Notes: generated by a model from the sequence alone, not told the origin. Shown: positions 33,088 to 42,373, numbered from the stretch's first letter. The stretch: 64,000 nucleotides of DNA from Pseudomonadota bacterium (GCA_027487515.1 JAIYDL010000014.1:1-64000); one strand, 5' to 3'. Translations and numbers: made by a program.

Positions 33088-35712
33088 CTACTCGACTTCA
33101 GCCAGGATGAGAGAGACGACGAAGGCCACTTTCTCGAGTTCCGAACCATCCGGGATGGCCGTGTTGATGCTCGCCAGTTGCTTCGGGTCATCGGCGATCC
33201 GCTGAAGAAGGCGACGGAGGTTGCGCTGGCGAACGTCTCGGATCCGCGTTACCGGTGCGCGCTCCATGTCTTCCGTGAAGAGGATGAGCTCCTCGCGGAG
33301 GGCCTGCTTCTGAGTGGTCGTGTAAGAATTCACGAGCTCAACGGTGTCGCTCAGGGTGGCGAGGATCACCCGGGGCTCCGGCCCCGGCGTTGCGCCTCCG
33401 TCTTCGGTGGGTGAAGAGCCTCGGATGATCGCGTCGGGATCTCGAAGGAGGTTACAATCGAAGCTTGGACCCGTCTGGAGCTTGCCGTTCTGGTCTGCGA
33501 TGGCCCCGAGGAGGGAGACGATGGTTCGTCGAGTCGCTGGAGCTTTCTTATCGAAGCGGAGGAGGAAGCGGACGAACTTCCAGATGCTTCCGAAGTCCTT
33601 CTCGTCGGGAACCATTTCGAACTTAATCATGTACTGGAAGATCTGTTTCTTGAACCGCTTGATCAGAGGACTCTTGTCCGCCAAAAACCCATCGAGGGCC
33701 GGTGAATAGATCACGTAGGCGCGCTCGACTTCGTCCGGGTCGAGGATGTTATTCTGGTTCAAATCCCAGCGAAGGATCGTCGTCTCCGCGTGCAGGAGCG
33801 CGATGAGGATGGTCATGAAGTCGCTCTTCGCGTACGGGATCTCTTCCTTCGCTCCGTCCGTGTAGAACTTGCAGGAGCGAGCGGCCTTGATGGCCCGGTC
33901 AAGGAGCAAGTTCCCCTCCGTGCTCCCGGCCAGGTCATCGCACCTCAGCGGAGCGCCGAGCGCATCAAACATTAACGGAAAGTAGCTTCTGTACTCAGAA
34001 CAAAGTCCTTTCCAAAAAGTCGCGCGGAAACAGGTCGGGTCGATGCGCTTGAACTGGTCCACGGAACAGCTCTGGTCCTCCATGTACTTGAAGAGATCTC
34101 CGGAGATGCTCAGGGAGGAGAAGAGGCTCACGACGAACTCGGTGGCTTCGTTGATGTCCATGACCTTGTTCGTATCCGATTGGTACTGGAAGAGGGTTCC
34201 TAGAAGCGAGACGTTATCGGCGGTGCCGATCGCTCGGCCCGGGAGGAGGAGGTCCAGCTCGAGGAGTTCTTTTTCGAACTTCAGGATCGCTTTCTGCATC
34301 TGTTTCTGATCGATCGAGTACCCACCGATGGCGTCGGCGTTCGGGCTCGGGCTCCCGAAGGTCACGAGTGCGAGTTTGATGCCGTATTCGTACAGGGCGA
34401 TCTCGAAGAAGCCGTCCGCGTTCCGGCGGAAACCGCGCGTGTAGTACGATGACAAGAACTCGCCCTTCATGAACCGGTAGCGCTTCGCGATGCGCTCGAA
34501 CTGGTCGAGTTCCGTTTGGTGCTCCGGGTACGTGTAGCGGTACTCGTTGAAATCGATCGTCTCTTCGACCGGCCGAGGGCCGTCGAGCTGGGCCCTGAAC
34601 TTGTCGTAGATCCGGTGGAAGATGGTGCCGGTCTTGAGCAAGGTCTTTGCGTGGGTGAAGAGGGTCTTGAGCTCGAGGCCCTTGACCTCGGTGAGGTTCC
34701 CGTTCATTACGATTTTCTTGATCTCGGCGATCATGGCCTTGAACTTCTCGATGTCGAAGTCATCGACGTCGACGAAGAGCTTCGCCGCTGCGACCGCTTG
34801 GTCGATGGTGAAGAGGACCTCCGTGTCGCGGTTGTTCAGGGCCCCTTGCGTGATGATCTGGAACAGATCATCCACGTCCCGCTTCAGGAGCTGCAGGAGA
34901 GAGTCTTGCTTCAGGATGATGTACTTGTAGCGGTAGGCATCGAGGCCGACGAGGAGGAGCTGGTCGAAGTTCAGGATGAGCTTCTCGAGCTCGGTGTGCG
35001 TGATCACATCGGACTCGCCGCCGAGGATGACCTTCTTCAGGAAGAGCACTTTCCGGGCCTTCTCGATGTAGTCGCGGGTGGAGTCGGTGGTGAAGCTCTC
35101 GAGTAAGGAGATGATGTTGAGCTTGTGAGTGGCGCCGGCCCGGTTGGGATTGAAGATCGTGCGGAGTGACTGGATGATGGCCTTGTTCGCCCCCGAAACC
35201 CGGTCCCGGTGGTTCTGGTGAAGCGCGTAGGTCACCGGGGACTCGTTCCGGAAGATCGGCCCAAAGTTTAACGCCGCCTCTTGGTTGAACACCAGCGCGA
35301 AGTTCACGACCTTATCGACGGTGGCCTGGGAGATGAAGTTCGGATCCTCTCCGGTGATCAAGTGGCCCAGGTCGAACACCGATTTCAGTGCCTTGATCAT
35401 CTCCGGCTTTACGTCGGGCCTGAACTTGGCCACGTATTCCTCGAGCTGGACCCGGGACAGGTAGCCGGGCTTTCCGGACTTCACGACCCGGATGAAAAGG
35501 TTCAGGTTCTCACCGAGGCAGCGGATCTGGCTGCTGATGTTTTCGTTCATGATTTCGCCGAACTTGTCCACATCAAGCTCGCACTCCACCGAGAACTGGG
35601 AGCCGTCGAGCTGCCGTTTCACGACCTTCGTACCGAGGAGGTCTCCGCACCCGGCGGCCGAGAGGGCAAGCACCAACAAGAGGAGGATCTGCGCCAACAG
35701 GTTAGAAGACAT
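33088..35712 (-). CDS. Large lipoprotein with an EF-hand calcium loop, function unknown
   Basis: From ATG 35712 (MSSNLLAQILLLLVLALSAAGC) the 874-residue product has a type II signal peptide with lipobox SAAGC and Gly at +2, so outer-membrane anchoring is expected. The rest is mostly alpha-helical. One canonical EF-hand loop, DLNQNNILDPDE, lies near residue 650, and other stretches look like degenerate EF-hand pairs (e.g. SDTNKVMDINEATEF near 530). A cysteine-containing region lies around 560-630. I do not recognise a family. It overlaps the upstream barrel gene by 11 bases, so the two are made together and probably work together at the outer membrane. It precedes prfB by 84 bases. Confidence 0.82.
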   Translation of the reverse strand: MSSNLLAQILLLLVLALSAAGCGDLLGTKVVKRQLDGSQFSVECELDVDKFGEIMNENISSQIRCLGENLNLFIRVVKSGKPGYLSRVQLEEYVAKFRPDVKPEMIKALKSVFDLGHLITGEDPNFISQATVDKVVNFALVFNQEAALNFGPIFRNESPVTYALHQNHRDRVSGANKAIIQSLRTIFNPNRAGATHKLNIISLLESFTTDSTRDYIEKARKVLFLKKVILGGESDVITHTELEKLILNFDQLLLVGLDAYRYKYIILKQDSLLQLLKRDVDDLFQIITQGALNNRDTEVLFTIDQAVAAAKLFVDVDDFDIEKFKAMIAEIKKIVMNGNLTEVKGLELKTLFTHAKTLLKTGTIFHRIYDKFRAQLDGPRPVEETIDFNEYRYTYPEHQTELDQFERIAKRYRFMKGEFLSSYYTRGFRRNADGFFEIALYEYGIKLALVTFGSPSPNADAIGGYSIDQKQMQKAILKFEKELLELDLLLPGRAIGTADNVSLLGTLFQYQSDTNKVMDINEATEFVVSLFSSLSISGDLFKYMEDQSCSVDQFKRIDPTCFRATFWKGLCSEYRSYFPLMFDALGAPLRCDDLAGSTEGNLLLDRAIKAARSCKFYTDGAKEEIPYAKSDFMTILIALLHAETTILRWDLNQNNILDPDEVERAYVIYSPALDGFLADKSPLIKRFKKQIFQYMIKFEMVPDEKDFGSIWKFVRFLLRFDKKAPATRRTIVSLLGAIADQNGKLQTGPSFDCNLLRDPDAIIRGSSPTEDGGATPGPEPRVILATLSDTVELVNSYTTTQKQALREELILFTEDMERAPVTRIRDVRQRNLRRLLQRIADDPKQLASINTAIPDGSELEKVAFVVSLILAEVE

Positions 35713-37030
35713 AGCGTAATCCTCCGTAAATGGAGTCATTATTAGTATACGGTGACCAATAAGACTTGCCGCTCACCGGCGTGCCGATCAGGTTCACACC
35801 GGCGTTCATGACGAGCGAAGAAAGGACTCTGTAGGTGGCGCGGAACATGACCAGGCGGTCGGTGGTGAGCATGTCGTACTTCGCATCTGCAGACAGGGAA
35901 ACCCGTTGACCAAAATTCCGTACGGCCACCACGTTCAACGCCTGGTTCCAGCGAGGGTCCAGGGAGAGGTCATCCTTTTCGCGGTTAAACGGGGACAGCC
36001 GGGCGACGTAGTTGAACGCCAGCGTGTAGAGGTCGTTCGAGCGAGAGATCCCCCCGCCGACGTAGTCCTCGCGCTGCTTCTTATTCTTGATCTCCGTGTA
36101 CCGTACTTGCTCGTCAACGTCCGGGAATTCGTTGGGCCGAACCGCCATTCCCGAGACGTACATTTCGATGTCTTTGTTACGGTACTTCAGGCTCGACCCA
36201 ACAACATCGTGGTAGTAGAACCGCGGCGCGATCTGCGCGTTCACGACATTCTGAACGAAGTCGACGTTGACTTCGACGTCGGGAGTGGTGGTGTTCTCGG
36301 GTTTGCGCATGATAAAATTGTCGACGACCCAGTGCTTTGACTCAAAGCCGATGTTGGCCCCGGCGGAGTAGCGGTAAATGACGTCAGAGATCTCCGGGTA
36401 GTCGACGTCGTAGCGGATGTCCATCTGAACGCCCTCGACCTCTGCGCTGGTGGCCGGGGTGTCGGCCCAGGGATGCCGGGAAGTGATGGCCCTTTTCTTC
36501 TTATCGATGTCCAGCCCCGGGTTCATTTCCGGGACGTAAAGACCGGAGACAAAGGCGCGGTAGCGCATGCCGTTGCTCGAGCGCCGTTCATAGAGAAGAC
36601 CCGTGAGGCCCTCTTGCCCGGGGGTGAAGTAATCGAAGTTCCGACGGTTGTTGAGCTTCCCAAACCCCCAGGTTTCGTCCACGGCAGACCAGGGCAACAC
36701 TTGCCGGCCGAGCTTCAGCCGGTCTTTGGAGGTGAGGTTTCCTCCGACGTAGGCTTCTTGGACGGAATACATCGTGAGGTTTTGATCATTGACGAGGGAA
36801 GAGATCTGAAACCGTCGCTCGAGCTCGTTCTCCCGGAGGGTGCCGACGTTTCGGTTGTAGGAGAATTCAAAGTCGGCGTTATAGCGGTTGCCGGGGACAT
36901 TCCCCACTTGGCTTGAAGCTTGGTTACTGAGCGCTCCGAAGTGACCCTGGATCGTATCAGAAACGGCGCCTTGGCAGACGCCTCCGATGACCAGTCCTCC
37001 GATTGCAAAAGTTTTAAGCGTCTTGCGCAC
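35702..37030 (-). CDS. Outer-membrane beta-barrel protein, function unknown
   Basis: The 442-residue precursor has a signal peptide (MRKTLKTFAIGGLVIGGVCQG). It shows alternating amphipathic strands throughout, e.g. DRLKLGRQVLPWSAVDETWG (a pattern of DUF1302-like and porin-type barrels) and MYVSGMAVRPNEF. It ends SIYGGLRYVF with a terminal Phe, the BAM recognition signal. Around 16-18 strands seem plausible. Its stop lies inside the start of the EF-hand lipoprotein gene, suggesting a two-component outer-membrane complex. It is the first gene of the long minus-strand run and diverges from the subtilisin gene across 241 bases. Substrate unknown. Confidence 0.85.
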   Translation of the reverse strand: MRKTLKTFAIGGLVIGGVCQGAVSDTIQGHFGALSNQASSQVGNVPGNRYNADFEFSYNRNVGTLRENELERRFQISSLVNDQNLTMYSVQEAYVGGNLTSKDRLKLGRQVLPWSAVDETWGFGKLNNRRNFDYFTPGQEGLTGLLYERRSSNGMRYRAFVSGLYVPEMNPGLDIDKKKRAITSRHPWADTPATSAEVEGVQMDIRYDVDYPEISDVIYRYSAGANIGFESKHWVVDNFIMRKPENTTTPDVEVNVDFVQNVVNAQIAPRFYYHDVVGSSLKYRNKDIEMYVSGMAVRPNEFPDVDEQVRYTEIKNKKQREDYVGGGISRSNDLYTLAFNYVARLSPFNREKDDLSLDPRWNQALNVVAVRNFGQRVSLSADAKYDMLTTDRLVMFRATYRVLSSLVMNAGVNLIGTPVSGKSYWSPYTNNDSIYGGLRYVF

Positions 37031-37271
37031 TAACTATTCCCCAATGAAAATGGCCTCTAGTGTTATTATCCACAAAATCAACTGACATCATTAACGCATA
37101 GTATCAAGGCAAGAGGCTCCTCTAGCCCACAACGGTAAAGGTTACACGGCCTGAGTAAGAACCAAACACCTGTAAACTATCCTAATGACAGAAGTTTTCA
37201 TTTGCACTCAACAACCTCAGAGGCTAGTATCCCCTCGGAATGTTTTACTCCACTATAAGGATGTGTGAGAA

Positions 37272-38633
37272 ATGAATAAGCTAACTTCTTGTATTTTAAT
37301 GGGTCTAGCACTTTTGGTGAGCGCAGCTCATGGTAGAACTCATGGGTATCACCCAAACCATCTCTTCATCAAGATGAAAGACGGCAAGGCCCTTATCGCG
37401 TCTTCATTGATCGGTGGCTCGAAGAAGCTTTTCGGTAACCTCTACCTCGTGAAGACCGCAAATGCCGATCGACTGGCGGCTTCTCTGGCCGGAGCAACCG
37501 ATGTGGATTACGTCCAGCGGGACTATTTCGCAGGCCGAAGCGCACTCCCGAAGCATGAGCTTCTCACGGAGGGGGGCTTGCTCTTAAAGCGCCTCCAAAG
37601 TTTCGACTTCACGGCTTCTTTCAACGACCCGGAAGTCCGGCGCCTTTGGGCCTTCACCAACCGGAATGGTCTTGATGTGAACGGAGCCTATGATGCTCTT
37701 CCGGCGCGGACTCCGAAAGAAGTCATCGTGGCCGTGGTGGACACAGGGGTCGATCACACTCACGAAGACCTCAAAGACATCATGTGGAGAAATGACCGAG
37801 AACTCCCCGGGAACGGAAAAGATGATGACAACAACGGATACATCGATGACATCCATGGGATCAATACCCTCGTCCGCGATGCCCAGGGCCGCGCGACCAT
37901 GAATACCATGGCCTCCCACTGGCACGGAACACACGTTTCCGGGACCATCGCAGCGACCCAGAACAACGGCGTCGGGATCGCGGGTGTCGCCAACAACGTT
38001 AAGATCATGGCCCTCCGGACTGTCCCTGACGATTCCGATGAGCTCGACTCCGACATCGTTGAGGCTTTCCTCTATGCTTCGAAGATGGGTGCGAAGATCA
38101 TTAACTGCTCCTTCGGGAAGAAAAACAACGAGGGCGGCCTGGTGGTTCGCGACACGATCAATCAGATCGCGCGCAATGGCGTCTTAGTCGTCGTCTCCGC
38201 TGGAAACGACTCCTCCGGACCCTTTAGCTGGCATGACATCGACGTTGACGCCAAATTCCCGGCCTCCTTCGACTCCGCCAACACACTTGTGATCGCCTCC
38301 ACAACTTCCGGTGGAAACCTCTCCTCGTTCTCGAACGTCGGAGCGAGAAACGTCGACGTGGCTTCTCCGGGATCTGACATTTACTCCACCATCAACGGGA
38401 ACCGGTACTCCATGGCATCCGGGACATCGATGGCCGCCCCGAATGCGTCTGGGGTCGCTGCGATGATCATGGGATACTATCCACAGTTCCCCGTCGCCAC
38501 GGTGAAGAAAGTCCTCATGGACAGTGTGACGAAGGTTCCGGACTACAGAGGCAAGATGGTCTCCGAAGGCCGCCTGAACCTGAAGGCCGCGCTTGAACGG
38601 GCGGCGGTCACGAAGCGAAGAAGCAGACTCTAG
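37272..38633 (+). CDS. Secreted subtilisin-like serine protease (S8)
   Basis: The 453-residue precursor has a signal peptide (MNKLTSCILMGLALLVSAAHG), an inhibitor-I9-like propeptide (about 22-115) and the S8 catalytic domain. Catalytic residues are Asp157 (VVDTGVDHTHEDL), His218 (HWHGTHVSGT) and Ser386 (GTSMAAPNASG); the oxyanion Asn is likely in VVVSAGNDSSG. The protein ends shortly after the catalytic domain with a basic tail, so it has no PPC or autotransporter domain. It is presumably secreted to the periplasm or outside for proteolysis. Transcription ends at the hairpin 38642-38670. Confidence 0.95.
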   Translation: MNKLTSCILMGLALLVSAAHGRTHGYHPNHLFIKMKDGKALIASSLIGGSKKLFGNLYLVKTANADRLAASLAGATDVDYVQRDYFAGRSALPKHELLTEGGLLLKRLQSFDFTASFNDPEVRRLWAFTNRNGLDVNGAYDALPARTPKEVIVAVVDTGVDHTHEDLKDIMWRNDRELPGNGKDDDNNGYIDDIHGINTLVRDAQGRATMNTMASHWHGTHVSGTIAATQNNGVGIAGVANNVKIMALRTVPDDSDELDSDIVEAFLYASKMGAKIINCSFGKKNNEGGLVVRDTINQIARNGVLVVVSAGNDSSGPFSWHDIDVDAKFPASFDSANTLVIASTTSGGNLSSFSNVGARNVDVASPGSDIYSTINGNRYSMASGTSMAAPNASGVAAMIMGYYPQFPVATVKKVLMDSVTKVPDYRGKMVSEGRLNLKAALERAAVTKRRSRL

Positions 38634-38641
38634 CGAATTCT

Positions 38642-38670
38642 AAAAGGGCCCGTTAAGGGCCCTTTTTTTT
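38642..38670. terminator. Terminator shared by the subtilisin gene and ybeY
   Basis: AAAAGGGCCC (38642-38651), GTTAA loop, GGGCCCTTTT (38657-38666), and a T run to 38670. The ybeY stop codon (38653-38655) lies in the loop, and the minus-strand sense also ends in TTTT, so the hairpin can serve both genes. Confidence 0.9.
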
Positions 38671-39171
38671 GGCAGAAAATTTTGACAGCGCTCGGTCTTC
38701 CCAGGCTTGCATCCGGGCCTCTTCGCGAGAAGAGACTTCGTGATCGTAGCCCATCAGGTGAAGGAGACCATGAAAAAAAAGATGGATAAACTCATCGAAG
38801 TATCCGATGCCAAAGGTCCTCGCCTGCCGCTTCGTCTGAGGGTGACAGATGGCGAGGTCCCCGAGGAACAGAGGTCCTTTGACCCGCTGGCCTCGGAGGT
38901 CTTCCTGGGCGGGGAAGGAAAGGACATCTGTGATGCGGTCTTTGTGCCGGTGTTTTCGGTTGAGCCCGCGGATCGTTGTATCGCCACAGATGAGAAGAGA
39001 CACGCGTACTTCCGAAGGCCGACCTAAGATAACCCGGTCACGCACGAGGTCTCGCAGAACCTCACCTGCGATCCCGAGCCACGTCTGAAGGCGGCGCTGT
39101 TCCGCAGCAGTGAGGCGAGCGGTCGCATGGAAATCAACCACGAGGAACGGATGTGTCTTCATGGTGGCCAT
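38653..39171 (-). CDS. ybeY: YbeY endoribonuclease / rRNA maturation factor
   Basis: A single-strand-specific metallo-endoribonuclease for 16S rRNA 3' maturation and ribosome quality control. The zinc site is intact in HLFFHGLLHLMGYDHE (His-x3-His-x5-His); upstream are LNRKHRHKDRITDVLSFP and FLGDLAICHPQT, as expected. About 172 residues from ATG 39171 (MATMKTHP); 39162 is also possible and neither has a strong ribosome-binding site. A longer frame to 39198 would start on the mazG start codon. It is divergent from mazG with about 26 bases between starts. The usual phoH/era neighbours are absent. Confidence 0.92.
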   Translation of the reverse strand: MATMKTHPFLVVDFHATARLTAAEQRRLQTWLGIAGEVLRDLVRDRVILGRPSEVRVSLLICGDTTIRGLNRKHRHKDRITDVLSFPAQEDLRGQRVKGPLFLGDLAICHPQTKRQARTFGIGYFDEFIHLFFHGLLHLMGYDHEVSSREEARMQAWEDRALSKFSAKKKGP

Positions 39172-39197
39172 GGTATCTTGTTCGAAAGGAGTAAGCA

Positions 39198-39983
39198 ATG
39201 TCAGGACACCCCGAACTCGAGCGCTGCGTTCAAGTCGTCAAGGCCCTGAGGCATCCCACGACTGGCTGCCCCTGGGACTTAGAGCAAACACACGCGAGCT
39301 TACTGAAGTACCTCATCGAAGAGGCCTACGAATTCGTCGACGCCGTCGAAACGAACGACCCCACCCTCATGGAAGAAGAAATTGGTGACGTTCTCTTTCA
39401 GGTGCTGCTCCATGCGACCATCGGGGAAGAGACCAAAAGTTTTTCTCTTGAATCCGCGGCCCGAGGGCTGGCCGATAAACTCGTGCGCCGGCACCCCCAT
39501 GTGTTCGGAGCTTCGGTCGGGAAGCTCAGCCCAGAAGAGGTCGTGGAGAACTGGCAGAAGATCAAGCTCCAGGAGAAAGGTCAGAAGAAGTACGCCATCG
39601 ATGAGAAGTCACTCCAGGCACCGGCCCTCGAGTCGGCGTACAAGATCGGGAAGAAGTCGACGGCGGTCAATTTCGACTGGACGGATTTCAAGGCCGTCGC
39701 CCTGAAGGTGGAAGAAGAGTGGCGGGAGGTCCAAGACGAGCTCGAGGCCGAACCGCTTGACCGGAGTCGGGTGAAAGAGGAAATTGGGGATCTCCTCTTT
39801 AGCGTTGCGCAGTTAGCGCGCCATCTCGACCTGAATCCGGAGGCCTGCCTGCGGGATGCGAACCGGAAGTTCATCCGCAGGTTCAACAAGGTCGAAGACC
39901 TCGTGCGCGCCGGAGGTAAAACCCTGGCCGAGACACCACAGGAAAAGCTCGAAGAGTTCTGGGGCCAGGTGAAAAAACTATGA
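39198..39983 (+). CDS. mazG: MazG nucleoside triphosphate pyrophosphohydrolase
   Basis: Hydrolyses NTPs/dNTPs to monophosphates, for house-cleaning or lowering ppGpp precursors. The 261 residues contain two MazG domains. The first has LIEEAYEFVDAVETNDP and EEEIGDVLFQVLLH, the second EEEWREVQDELEAE and KEEIGDLLFSVAQLARHL, with the ExxE/D metal motifs in both. AAAGGAG lies 6 bases upstream of ATG. It overlaps coaE by 4 bases. Confidence 0.95.
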   Translation: MSGHPELERCVQVVKALRHPTTGCPWDLEQTHASLLKYLIEEAYEFVDAVETNDPTLMEEEIGDVLFQVLLHATIGEETKSFSLESAARGLADKLVRRHPHVFGASVGKLSPEEVVENWQKIKLQEKGQKKYAIDEKSLQAPALESAYKIGKKSTAVNFDWTDFKAVALKVEEEWREVQDELEAEPLDRSRVKEEIGDLLFSVAQLARHLDLNPEACLRDANRKFIRRFNKVEDLVRAGGKTLAETPQEKLEEFWGQVKKL

Positions 39984-40621
39984 AGAAGCTTCGGGATGAA
40001 TTTCGAACGCTGAATGCTCGCCAGCGGCTCTACCAGCTCGAGCTTCCGATCATTGGTCTCACGGGTGGAATCGCCACAGGGAAGAGCTCCGTCACTCGTC
40101 TCCTCGAGGCCCGCGGGATTGCAGTGATTGACGCCGACAAACTCGTGAAGGAGATCTACTCCTGGGAAGAGGCGCAGGAGTTTATCCGAGTGAGGTTCCC
40201 GGGGGCTTGGGAGAACGGCATTAATTTCCGAAAGCTCCGGGACCTCGTCTTCACAGATCCGGCGACCAAGAGCGTGGTCGAAGCTTTCATCTACGAGCGG
40301 CTGCCCGTGGTTTTTAAAAAGGCCACGCAGCTTGTGACCGGACAGAATTTCTATGTCTACGACGTCCCTCTTCTCTTTGAGAGAAAACTCGAAACTCTGT
40401 TCGATGCGACCCTCGTCGTCTACGCGCCTCAAGGGGAGCAGCGGCAACGCCTCATTCAGCGTGACGGCCTGGAGGCTGAAGCCGCAGATCGCATCCTAGG
40501 CCAGCAGCTCGACGTCGAAGAGAAGAGACGCCGGGCCAACGTTGTCATTGATAACTCGGGCCCTGAGGTCAACCTCGTCTCCAGCGTCGACCGATGCCTT
40601 GCTCGCTTGCTCGACGACTAG
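39980..40621 (+). CDS. coaE: Dephospho-CoA kinase
   Basis: Last step of CoA synthesis. The 213 residues have an extra N-terminal helix (about 25 residues) before the Walker A in IIGLTGGIATGKSSVTRLLE. Then come VIDADKLVKEIY and the CoA-domain/lid region with FYVYDVPLLFERKLE and QRQRLIQRDGLEAEAADRIL, ending NVVIDNSGPEVNL. The ATG overlaps the mazG stop (ATGA). It converges with the 40618 gene, sharing 4 bases at the stops. Confidence 0.95.
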   Translation: MKKLRDEFRTLNARQRLYQLELPIIGLTGGIATGKSSVTRLLEARGIAVIDADKLVKEIYSWEEAQEFIRVRFPGAWENGINFRKLRDLVFTDPATKSVVEAFIYERLPVVFKKATQLVTGQNFYVYDVPLLFERKLETLFDATLVVYAPQGEQRQRLIQRDGLEAEAADRILGQQLDVEEKRRRANVVIDNSGPEVNLVSSVDRCLARLLDD

Positions 40622-41802
40622 CGCCCTCGAGTGATTCGGACTCCGGCGAGGACATTCCTCATCATGATGTTCAGAGACCCGGCCACGTCCACGGCTCCGG
40701 AGACCTGCGTCTTCAGGAAGTCTCGGTGGCAGAGCTGTGAGAGGGTACCGAGATCGACGGGCCGGCCATCGATGGTTTCCGGCAGCATGATCCGGTTGGA
40801 TGTCACTTGAACAGCGTTCGAGTACTGCTTTGATACCGACGCCGAACCGCCCACTCCGAAGACGGAAAATCCTCCGGCCCCGGCGTACGTGGCACTAAAG
40901 AGCAAAGAGACCTCGCAACCAATGGTGATGGTTCTCTTCCCAGGAGTAGGAGTCCCAAACCGGTCACGTCTTCCGCGATCGAAGGTCCGATCGGTGTTGA
41001 CCACGGGTGCGAGGCCTTCGGCCATCACGACCGCTTGCGTGCGGTAGGTCCTGTTGAAACTCACGGAAGGACCCGCTTCGACGGATGCTCCGAGGAAATC
41101 GGCCTTGATCTGAATGCTCACCCGTGAGTCGCCGCGAGACGCGACATCGGAGCGAACGGTAACGAAAGAACCCATTAAATACGGGGCGAGCTCTCTTTCA
41201 GACACGAGGCCCTCAAGAACTTGTTGCTTCGTGGTGTTTCGCAGTTGTGCCTGGGTGAGTTGGTGAAGCTCGGGTGTTTCAAAGAAGTGTGAAGCGTCTG
41301 GCGCTTGTGTCTGTAAGCGCTGATTCAGAAACCGGGCCCTTTGCCGAACCTGCAGCAGCATCCTCCGCTGGAGTCGAGAAAAGTCAGATCCGAATCCAGA
41401 CCGACCCTCTGAAACTTCGACCAAAGCGTCTAGGGCGATGGCCCTAACCTCAGGTCTGAGCTCTCCTGCCACATGGACAAGGTCGGCTTCAATCTGCGAT
41501 TGCAACTGAGCCCTCGCATCCAGGGACGCTGAAGCTTCGATCAGCTCCGCGTATTTCTTCCGAACCTGCGCCCGCAGTCGATTCGCCAAGAGCTGGGCCT
41601 CGCGCTGGGCCCGGACCTCGAGCGGCAAGCGGTCTCGCTCGTACTCTAACTCCCGCCGGTAAGGCCCGACTTCTAAAGATCCATGGAGAGAACCTAGTTT
41701 CTCAAGGAATTCTACCCGCTTGATTTTTTCATCGAACTCTACTTCCGCCAGCACTTGAAAGCTGAAGAGCGCGATGAGTGGGACGAGCCTACGCAGTTGC
41801 AT
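40618..41802 (-). CDS. Secreted protein of unknown function with N-terminal helical region
   Basis: Not recognised. The 394-residue precursor has a signal peptide (MQLRRLVPLIALFSFQVLA). The N-terminal half (about 20-190) is highly charged and helical, rich in Arg/Glu/Gln (LEYERDRLPLEVRAQREAQL...), probably coiled coil. The C-terminal half is beta-rich with Gly/Ser/Thr (FSATYAGAGGFSVFGVGGSASVS) and one cysteine pair. The gene stands alone, its stop overlapping coaE by 4 bases, next to the repeat-bearing patch at 41803-43476. Confidence 0.75.
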   Translation of the reverse strand: MQLRRLVPLIALFSFQVLAEVEFDEKIKRVEFLEKLGSLHGSLEVGPYRRELEYERDRLPLEVRAQREAQLLANRLRAQVRKKYAELIEASASLDARAQLQSQIEADLVHVAGELRPEVRAIALDALVEVSEGRSGFGSDFSRLQRRMLLQVRQRARFLNQRLQTQAPDASHFFETPELHQLTQAQLRNTTKQQVLEGLVSERELAPYLMGSFVTVRSDVASRGDSRVSIQIKADFLGASVEAGPSVSFNRTYRTQAVVMAEGLAPVVNTDRTFDRGRRDRFGTPTPGKRTITIGCEVSLLFSATYAGAGGFSVFGVGGSASVSKQYSNAVQVTSNRIMLPETIDGRPVDLGTLSQLCHRDFLKTQVSGAVDVAGSLNIMMRNVLAGVRITRGR

Positions 41803-42171
41803 GGCAGAACCCCCGCGAGAAAAACAAGTCTAACATTGAAAGTTTCAAACGCTCTCCAAGGCCCAGGTGATACCCGGATCATACAGCACCTCGAGCTTCC
41901 GAGGGTCTGACCTTGAAACTAATTCCCACCTCGGAAGAAACTCCAACAGGGGGTGTTTTTACGGGTACTCCGGATTTTAGGGAGTTGGGACTCAAGACAG
42001 GCAAGAGGAAATGCACCCCGGACATTAAGACAGGATGAGAGATGGTCCGAAGCCCATTTGAGCAGGTCCTGACAGTGGTCGTTACCGACGGCTGAAGTGC
42101 GCTTGCGAGCATGAGGTCATCGCTGTGCTGAACACAGCTGACTCGCGTGGAGTCTTTAGGAGATCAGGGTT
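41803..42171. other. Unexplained 369-bp gene-poor segment
   Basis: No convincing gene. The segment holds two related motifs, GGGACTCAAGACAGG (41987-42001) and CCGGACATTAAGACAGG (42018-42034), and a small hairpin GCTGTG/CACAGC (42122-42138). It leads directly into the truncated rluA-type fragment. The content resembles the worn end of an inserted element, but no terminal repeats or transposase are visible. Confidence 0.4.
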
Positions 42172-42373
42172 AGGTGATCGGGAAGTTCAAACCGTCGAAG
42201 TTCCTTCGTCCACGGGTCCGTGAAGGCGAGCAGCGAAGCGACGAGCTGAAGGCCTTGCCGGTTCTTGTTTCCCTTTCCATATTTCGGATCTCCCATGACC
42301 GGGTAACCGATGAAATCAAGGTGGCGCCGAATCTGATGGAGCCGCCCGGTTTCGATGCTGACGTGAAGGAGAC
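42156..42373 (-). pseudogene. Truncated 3' fragment of an RluA-family pseudouridine synthase
   Basis: About 67 codons (LLHVSIETGRLHQIRRHLDF onward to PDHL) almost identical to the C-terminus of the intact gene at 43477-44307. It ends with LTLIS instead of GLK and lacks the catalytic domain upstream. Upstream of 42373 the sequence is unrelated, so there is no start, RNA-binding domain or catalytic Asp. It is a duplicated gene end, not a functional enzyme. Confidence 0.9.
42172..42373. repeat. 202-bp direct repeat, copy 1
   Basis: Aligns without gaps to 43490-43691. By eye I count about seven substitutions, roughly 96 percent identity. It is in the same orientation as copy 2 and is the source of the pseudogene fragment. 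Confidence 0.92.

Noticed and set aside
41879-42112. A 77-codon minus-strand frame in the repeat-bearing patch
   Set aside because: No ribosome-binding site and no recognisable features; Ser/Val/Pro-rich composition typical of chance frames. I could not support a transposase remnant.
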